From Eubacteriaceae bacterium (GTDB lineage: Bacteria; Bacillota_A; Clostridia; Eubacteriales; Anaerofustaceae): a stretch of DNA of 9,332 nt. A program made the position numbers and the translations under genes. The notes beneath the pieces are model-generated. The model saw only the letters and a program-made list of their open reading frames with translations. It was not told the DNA's origin and ran no database searches. The stretch spans positions 1 to 9,332 of the forward strand of contig JAITGT010000096.1 of assembly GCA_031280495.1 (NCBI GenBank). The letters are read 5' to 3'. The first letter of the stretch is position 1. Each line of letters starts with the position of its first letter. Positions 4,887-9,332 of this stretch are shown here, in pieces.

Positions 4887-7088
4887 ATGCTGTCTCCCAG
4901 GAGAAAAAAAAGACAAATTACGAACGAACTGTTGATTATTTTATGCATATTTACTATTTTTTCTGTTTTGACATCATTCGTTTTCGCTACAGGCGGACAA
5001 GAGTTTTACGACCATGCTATTGGCTACTCAATCATTGTTCCAGCAAAATATGCAACCAGCGTGCTCGCTATTGACGATGAAAACCTGATCGCGCAATTTA
5101 AGGACGAGGCGGGAAACGACACAAAGTTTATCATCCATGCGACAAACATTTATGAAGAACTGGATCCTGAAACCGTAGAAGGGCTAGACGAGGCAAAGAT
5201 CTCGCTCGGAAACGACATTTTCAACGACACTTACAAAAGCCATTCCTTTATGGTCGCAATGCTGGGCAAGATTGCCGATTCATATGCCGGAGGGGGCAGG
5301 GATACAAAGTATCTTCAATATGTCAATATAAACGGCATTATCTTTTGGTGCTACAATTTTCGATTTCTTGACGCCAACAAGAACGAAACAGGCGAAGGCA
5401 AAATATTCTTTACGATTCACAAAGGAAAATCTTACCAGGTTTCCATTATCAGCAAAAACGCGCTTCTAAGCTCAATACCTGAGGTGGAACAAACTTTGGC
5501 TTCCTTGCAATTGGGAAGAAAAGTGAGCCCGGCTATGAAGTATATATGGATCATTGTCGGTTTTTTGAACCTGACTTTTTTCTTGCTGATGATGTGGATC
5601 ATTACTCGCCCAAGAAAATACTCGCGCCGCCAGATGATTCGAAGGGAACAGAGGGCGCTCAGAAAAGCGGCAAGAAAAGGGTTGCCGCCACCGACGCCGG
5701 AAATATCCGCAGAAACGCAGCTTGTCCCCATCCAGCGCGAGCTGCCTAAAATATATCGCGTTAAGGAGCCTGAGCTTCTTGAGTTGGTGAGTCAGTCCGT
5801 TCGCCACAAAAAAGCGCTTGAGGAGCTTGACGCCATTCTCGGCAGGGACGAATATGCTTTTGAAGTGTATGACCACGGCCTAGACACCGACAGCGCCGCC
5901 AAATCGAGAGAGGCGCTTCCAGAGCCACAAGAAAGCGGAGACAGCAGCGCGGGGCTGCCCCCGGCAACTGAAGGCGCAAGCCAGGCTGACAGCTTTGCGG
6001 ATGGCTCGCAAAGCGTTGAGGCCGAAGCCCTGCCTATTGCCGCCAGCGGGGGGCTGCCCCCCGCCGCAATCCCAGAGGCGGAAGAGGGGGACACGGTGGC
6101 AATCCAAGAGGCGCTGAGCGAAATTAGCGTTGCGCCGGCTGGCTCGCTTCCCTTGCATGGAGCTGGCAATGAGGCCGAAAGCCAGCCAGCAGCATCGAAG
6201 GCGACCGATCAGGCTACTGCTGCCTTTCAAGAGGGCAGAGCGGGCGGCGAAGGCCACAGCCCTGCTGGCGCCGAAGCCGCCTTGACCCAAATAGAAGAGC
6301 AGGCCAGCAGCGCGGCGCCCGGCGAGCAGCGAGTGCGAGCAGAAAATGGTGCACACAGCGGCGATGAAGCGAGCGCGCGCATTGGCGAGGGAGTATCGGT
6401 TGCAGAGGAACTGCGCGATCAGGGAGATGTGAAAGCGCGAGCTGCCAGCAGCGGGACAGAACCCTCGCTAGCCAATGAAAGCCACCGCAAAACCAAGGCG
6501 AATGCCAAAACAGGCAGCGCTAAACACCAAAGCGAGGCTGCGGATCCTATAACTGAGGAAGTGAGCAAAAAGGCAGATGCGCCTGACGCTGAGGGGGAGC
6601 AAAAGCCGCCCGCCGCATCTATAGTCAGCCATAGCGCCGCTAGGCACCCAATTCCGGAAGAAAGCAGGCAGTCTCTATCAGAAAGTGCTAGCGACAGCCT
6701 TTCAGAGAAAAGCAAAAATCCGGAAGCTGAGACAAAGGCGCCAAACGGCAAGCAGGGCATTGCGCTGGAAGATAAGCAGAAAGTTTCGAAAAAACCAGCT
6801 AAGAAGGTTCAAGACATAAGCAAACTCAGCGCCCCTCCCGAAAATACCCCTGCGAAAAAACGGCGCAGGCCAGAGTTTGACTCGCCAGAAGTCGACAGTA
6901 TCCTGTTTTCGCTGGATCGAAACCCTAGTGAGCGCGTCCGAAACCTTTCCAGCGAAGAGAGGCTCTACCGGTCGCTGACCACCAGGCTGGATAAAATACT
7001 TGAGCGCGCTTCAGAGGAAACTGAAGCCCACCCTTCGCATAAACTGGTCCACTCTGTCACTCCAGATGCAAAAGACAGTAAAGAATAG
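4887..7088 (+). CDS. Two-pass membrane protein with large disordered cytoplasmic tail, unrecognised
   Basis: 733 residues; I do not recognise a named family. Residues 1-10 are basic (RRKKR), and 14-36 form a hydrophobic segment ending FVFA, which could be an anchor or a signal peptide. Residues 37-216 form a soluble domain of alternating strands (GYSIIVPAKY, GIIFWCYNFRF, GKIFFTIHKGKSYQVSIIS) that ends in a helix-like EVEQTLASLQL; this pattern recalls PsbP/DcrB-like domains of Firmicute envelope proteins. Residues 217-239 form a second membrane helix, followed by a basic stop-transfer stretch (RPRKYSRRQM and an Arg-rich helix to ~265). Charges place both ends inside. Residues ~335-640 are Ala/Glu/Ser/Gly/Pro-rich and probably disordered. 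The C-terminus (~655-715) regains order, with a KKRRRP patch and an SSEERLYRSLTTRLDKILERA helix. ATG 4887 has AAAGGCGA about 7-8 bases upstream. It converges with spo0A. A sensor or scaffold role is only inference. Confidence 0.85.
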   Translation: MLSPRRKKRQITNELLIILCIFTIFSVLTSFVFATGGQEFYDHAIGYSIIVPAKYATSVLAIDDENLIAQFKDEAGNDTKFIIHATNIYEELDPETVEGLDEAKISLGNDIFNDTYKSHSFMVAMLGKIADSYAGGGRDTKYLQYVNINGIIFWCYNFRFLDANKNETGEGKIFFTIHKGKSYQVSIISKNALLSSIPEVEQTLASLQLGRKVSPAMKYIWIIVGFLNLTFFLLMMWIITRPRKYSRRQMIRREQRALRKAARKGLPPPTPEISAETQLVPIQRELPKIYRVKEPELLELVSQSVRHKKALEELDAILGRDEYAFEVYDHGLDTDSAAKSREALPEPQESGDSSAGLPPATEGASQADSFADGSQSVEAEALPIAASGGLPPAAIPEAEEGDTVAIQEALSEISVAPAGSLPLHGAGNEAESQPAASKATDQATAAFQEGRAGGEGHSPAGAEAALTQIEEQASSAAPGEQRVRAENGAHSGDEASARIGEGVSVAEELRDQGDVKARAASSGTEPSLANESHRKTKANAKTGSAKHQSEAADPITEEVSKKADAPDAEGEQKPPAASIVSHSAARHPIPEESRQSLSESASDSLSEKSKNPEAETKAPNGKQGIALEDKQKVSKKPAKKVQDISKLSAPPENTPAKKRRRPEFDSPEVDSILFSLDRNPSERVRNLSSEERLYRSLTTRLDKILERASEETEAHPSHKLVHSVTPDAKDSKE

Positions 7089-7091
7089 GAA

Positions 7092-7132
7092 AGCGCCTGC
7101 CGGCACTTCAAAAACGGTAGGCGCTCTTTTTT
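7092..7132 (+). terminator. Terminator of the membrane-protein gene
   Basis: An 11-bp stem, 7092-7102 with 7115-7125 (one G-T wobble), a 12-nt loop, then C and six T (7127-7132), starting 4 bases after the stop codon. A strong plus-strand intrinsic terminator. Its stem base is again AGCGCCT/AGGCGCT. Confidence 0.9.
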
Positions 7133-7156
7133 GGGCGGCACGCCGCTCGCCAATTC

Positions 7157-7200
7157 AAAAAAAGGCCGCTGCCGCGATAGTGTCGCGGTGCGGCAGCCGC
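7157..7200 (-). terminator. Terminator of spo0A
   Basis: Arms 7165-7175 and 7190-7200 pair over 11 positions with one mismatch. On the minus strand the stem is followed within two bases by seven T (7163-7157). An alternative inner hairpin CCGCGA/TCGCGG also forms. It begins 2 bases after the spo0A stop and stands back to back with the terminator at 7092-7132, insulating the two converging genes. Confidence 0.85.
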
Positions 7201-7202
7201 TA

Positions 7203-8012
7203 TTATGCAAATTCACCCACCTGCATGCGGATCTTGTCGGCAATCATTGCGATGAATTCGGAATTAGTAGGCTTCCCTTTGTTTTGATCTATTGTGTAGC
7301 CAAAAATGAGATCAATCGTTTCGACTCTGCCCCGCGCCCATGCGACTTCTATGGCGTGGCGGATAGCGCGCTCAACGCGGCTTGGCGTCGTGGTGTATTT
7401 TTTTGCGATAGTCGGATATAGCTCTTTGGTAATTCCTCCAAGCATTTCTGGTTCCTCAATGATAAGCTTTATTGCGTCGCGCATATATGTATAGCCTTTG
7501 ATGTGAGCAGGTACGCCAATTTCATGAAGGATAGAAGTGATGAGCAAATGGTAATTTTTGCTAGTGGCTTGCGGGGGTTCAGCTGGCTTTTCGTAGGGCG
7601 CCTCAAAGTTTAGGTTTGACGTTGTTATATTCTCATCATCTGAAGAGAAAACATCCTGGAATTTTGCGGCAAAGTCATCCAAATCAACCGGTTTGACAAA
7701 ATAATAGTCAGCTCCTAGCTCGACGGCTTTCTTTGTGAACTTTTCGCCGCCCACCGCTGACAGCATGACGATTTTTGGGTTGTAGGACTTGCCAAAACTT
7801 TGAACGCTTCTCAGCACGTCAAGGCCGTCTGCTGTCGGCATGATGAGATCGACAATGATGGCATCTGGCTTCTCCTTTCGAATAAGCTCTACCATGTCCT
7901 TGCCATTTGAGGTAACCCCTACGACCTCAAATTTGTCGGTGGTAGATAGCTTTTTCTCGATGGCATCTGCAAAATTTGCATTGTCATCGGCGATTGCTAC
8001 GGTATACTTCAT
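7203..8012 (-). CDS. spo0A: Spo0A, master response regulator of sporulation
   Basis: 269 residues, normal length. The N-terminal receiver domain (1-125) has the acidic pair DD (9-10), phospho-acceptor Asp55 in IIVDLIMP, Ser85 in VMLSAVGG and the invariant Lys107 in YFVKP. A short Pro/Glu/Ala linker (about 138-152) leads to the Spo0A effector domain. This begins [20 protein letters not shown] and carries the [21 protein letters not shown] recognition helix that reads TTTGTCRAA (0A boxes). When phosphorylated through a phosphorelay or directly by orphan kinases, it activates early sporulation genes. The ATG at 8012 has AAGGGGA about 6 bases upstream. The gene is monocistronic by context: a promoter and 0A box lie upstream and a terminator just after. 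All phosphorylation and DNA-binding features are intact, so it should be functional. Confidence 0.97.
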   Translation of the reverse strand: MKYTVAIADDNANFADAIEKKLSTTDKFEVVGVTSNGKDMVELIRKEKPDAIIVDLIMPTADGLDVLRSVQSFGKSYNPKIVMLSAVGGEKFTKKAVELGADYYFVKPVDLDDFAAKFQDVFSSDDENITTSNLNFEAPYEKPAEPPQATSKNYHLLITSILHEIGVPAHIKGYTYMRDAIKLIIEEPEMLGGITKELYPTIAKKYTTTPSRVERAIRHAIEVAWARGRVETIDLIFGYTIDQNKGKPTNSEFIAMIADKIRMQVGEFA

Positions 8013-8047
8013 TATCTGTTCCCCTTTTACAGAAATTTTTTCTCTCT

Positions 8048-8076
8048 AATATAATACAACACCCTAATTTAGTGAA
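8048..8076 (-). promoter_or_regulatory. Putative spo0A promoter
   Basis: On the minus strand TTCACT (8076-8071), 17 bases, TATATT (8053-8048); start of transcription would be near 8041, about 28 bases before the ATG. The -10 matches 5 of 6 and the -35 matches 4 of 6. I see no convincing sigma-H promoter here. Confidence 0.5.
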
Positions 8077-8085
8077 TTTGTCGAA
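8077..8085 (+). promoter_or_regulatory. Perfect 0A box (Spo0A binding site) upstream of spo0A
   Basis: TTTGTCGAA matches the known 0A-box consensus at every position. It abuts the putative -35 of the spo0A promoter, about 65-73 bases before the start codon. This indicates direct autoregulation by Spo0A. Whether it activates or represses cannot be told from sequence. Confidence 0.75.
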
Positions 8086-8088
8086 CAT

Positions 8089-8103
8089 TAGGCATCATGC
8101 CTA
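8089..8103. promoter_or_regulatory. 15-bp perfect palindrome next to the 0A box
   Basis: TAGGCAT-C-ATGCCTA reads the same on both strands apart from the centre base. It sits 3 bases beyond the 0A box, just upstream of the spo0A promoter. As an RNA hairpin its loop would be small, so a dimeric DNA-binding protein is the more natural reader. The regulator is unknown. Confidence 0.5.
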
Positions 8104-8301
8104 GAAACTCAAAACATTCATGTTCCTCCCAAAATAGCCGGCCTTTTCCACTCATAATGTAACAATAACTTGTTTGATGGCTTAATTCAAGCGTTTTTTG
8201 ACTTACAATCCATAAAATGCCATAAATGTATTCTACTCTCGCACCCTCTCGGACTAAAGACTTTTGTTCGACCGATATTTATAATATATATAAAATATAC
8301 T
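8104..8301. other. Gene-free stretch between spoIVB and spo0A
   Basis: AT-rich and without a gene. On the minus strand it contains a strong GGGAGG at 8130-8125 followed only by very short open frames. Around 8265-8276 there is a partial 0A-like sequence (GGTCGAA on the minus strand). Nothing else is recognised. Confidence 0.4.
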
Positions 8302-8327
8302 AAAAGCGCTGGACAAATTCCAGCGCT
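8302..8327 (-). terminator. Terminator of spoIVB
   Basis: A 9-bp perfect stem, AGCGCTGGA (8305-8313) / TCCAGCGCT (8319-8327), with a 5-nt loop. On the minus strand it is followed by TTTAGTATATTTTA. It lies 13 bases after the spoIVB stop, so spoIVB and spo0A are probably separate transcripts. Confidence 0.8.
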
Positions 8328-8339
8328 GCACGCTCCACT

Positions 8340-9332
8340 TTACTGCATGTGGTTCTGAAGCATCCATTCAATAAACACGCCATACCCCATTTTAGGATCG
8401 TTAACCATCACATGGGTGACTGCTCCGACAATCTTCCCATTTTGCAAAATAGGGCTGCCGCTCATTCCCTGTATGATCCCTCCGGTTTTTTCGAGCAGTT
8501 CCGGGTCCACAATCTGTATTACCATGCTTTTCGTGTTTGGATAGGCCTGCTGGTTCACTTTATTGATTCGAATGTCGTATTCCTTTGCCTTGTCCCCAAG
8601 TGTCGTAAGGATTGTGGCAGGGCCAGTCTTTACTTCTCCCTGTAGGGCGATCGGCATTGGCTTTTTAGTGGCGTCCATCAGCCCGCCCTGGTAGGTTCCA
8701 AAAATTCCGAAGTTATTGTTAGCGGAAATGAAGCCGAAATAGTCATCTTTCTTGGCAATGATCCCGTGAATCGCCCCAGGCTCGTTGCGCTCGCCTTTCA
8801 CAAGGCTGATGACCTGCGCACCCTTTAGTTCGCCTTTGTTGATGGGCACAGTGACGCCGCTTTTCACTTCAGCAATCGCATGCCCGAGCGCGCCAAAATA
8901 GCTGCGGTCTTCATTTAAGTACGTCAGAGTCCCAATGCCGGCAATGTCGTCTTTAATATAAAGGCCTATGAGCCATTTTTGCTCCTTGTCTGAATATGCT
9001 GGCGAAACCATAATGTCAATGAGCGATGCGTCGCGAATCACTGTCAGTCGCACCATTTTTCCGTCAGGGGCCACCTCGTTTAGCTTTTCCCTAAACTCAA
9101 CGGCATTGTTTGTTTCTACGCCGTTGAGCTTCTGGATGATGTCGCCAATATGGACATTGGCCTTTTTGGCAGGTGAAGGGATCTCCCCTATATCCTCATA
9201 TTTGTAGGCGATCAGGCCTTTTGAGTCAATGCGCACGCCGATAAGCTCTCCTCCAGGGTAAAGCATTGTGTCGGGAAGCACATTGACGGTCCATTCCCGC
9301 AGCGGTATGCCAAGAAAGGAGGCTTCAAGTGT
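8340..9332 (-). CDS. spoIVB: SpoIVB, sporulation signalling serine protease (5' end beyond window)
   Basis: The frame is open to the right edge, giving 330 C-terminal residues; family members are about 425, so the signal anchor and N-terminus are outside. An internal GTG at 9281 is not the true start, because codons upstream of it still match the family (FLGIPLREWTVNVLPDT, as in the SpoIVB region before PGGxxIGV). Next comes a PDZ domain (about residues 50-115) and the S55 peptidase domain. The triad is visible: His151 in FGALGHAIAE, Asp276 in IVDPELLEK and Ser291 in GMSGSP. The 15-residue Asp-Ser spacing is as I recall it for the Bacillus protein. The end, GAVTHVMVNDPKMGYGVFIEWML, is characteristic. 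SpoIVB is secreted from the forespore and cleaves SpoIVFA, triggering pro-sigma-K processing in the mother cell. Sitting immediately upstream of spo0A is its conserved position in endospore formers. Confidence 0.95.
   Translation of the reverse strand, partial: TLEASFLGIPLREWTVNVLPDTMLYPGGELIGVRIDSKGLIAYKYEDIGEIPSPAKKANVHIGDIIQKLNGVETNNAVEFREKLNEVAPDGKMVRLTVIRDASLIDIMVSPAYSDKEQKWLIGLYIKDDIAGIGTLTYLNEDRSYFGALGHAIAEVKSGVTVPINKGELKGAQVISLVKGERNEPGAIHGIIAKKDDYFGFISANNNFGIFGTYQGGLMDATKKPMPIALQGEVKTGPATILTTLGDKAKEYDIRINKVNQQAYPNTKSMVIQIVDPELLEKTGGIIQGMSGSPILQNGKIVGAVTHVMVNDPKMGYGVFIEWMLQNHMQ

Noticed and set aside
5792..6760. Long minus-strand open frames opposite the tail of the membrane protein
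   Set aside because: They mirror the GC-rich, Ala/Glu/Ser-rich codons of the plus-strand gene, have no recognisable motifs or ribosome sites, and the plus frame continues from a clear N-terminal domain.

Overview
The window looks like chromosome from a spore-forming Clostridia-type Firmicute. It carries spo0A, the master regulator of sporulation, next to the 3' part of spoIVB, the sporulation signalling protease. Promoters and ribosome binding sites are Firmicute-like (a perfect TTGACA-N17-TATAAT, GGAGG-type Shine-Dalgarno sequences), and intrinsic terminators are common. Base composition is mixed: GC-rich coding stretches and AT-rich intergenic DNA. I cannot name the genus.

Layout. Positions 1-416 (minus) are the N-terminal third of an IS30-family transposase that runs off the left edge; a 20-bp perfect hairpin lies inside its helix-turn-helix coding region. 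Positions 417-839 hold no gene but carry three terminator-like hairpins. Positions 840-4489 (minus) are a five-gene cluster read right to left: cobU, cobS, a short CobU-like P-loop protein, a CobC-like phosphatase, and a cysteine-synthase-fold protein that has lost its PLP lysine. CobU, CobS and CobC are the late, nucleotide-loop steps of cobamide (B12) synthesis: activation of adenosylcobinamide, joining to the alpha-riboside, and removal of phosphate. A consensus sigma-A promoter lies upstream of cobU, and no cobalamin riboswitch is visible.

Positions 4490-4886 are a divergent promoter region with several short palindromes. Positions 4887-7088 (plus) encode an unrecognised 733-residue two-pass membrane protein with a ~180-residue outer domain and a ~490-residue, mostly disordered cytoplasmic tail. 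It converges on spo0A (7203-8012, minus), and back-to-back terminators separate the two. Upstream of spo0A are a putative promoter, a perfect 0A box (probable autoregulation) and an adjacent 15-bp palindrome. spoIVB (8340 to the right edge, minus) has its own terminator, so spoIVB and spo0A appear to be separate units in the conserved spoIVB-spo0A order.

The points most worth a second look are the intact but catalytically stripped cysteine-synthase-like protein in a cobamide operon, the perfect 34-bp direct repeats just before it, the complementary losses in the two CobU-like proteins, the uncharacterised 733-residue membrane protein, and the operator-like palindromes at the spo0A and cobU promoters.
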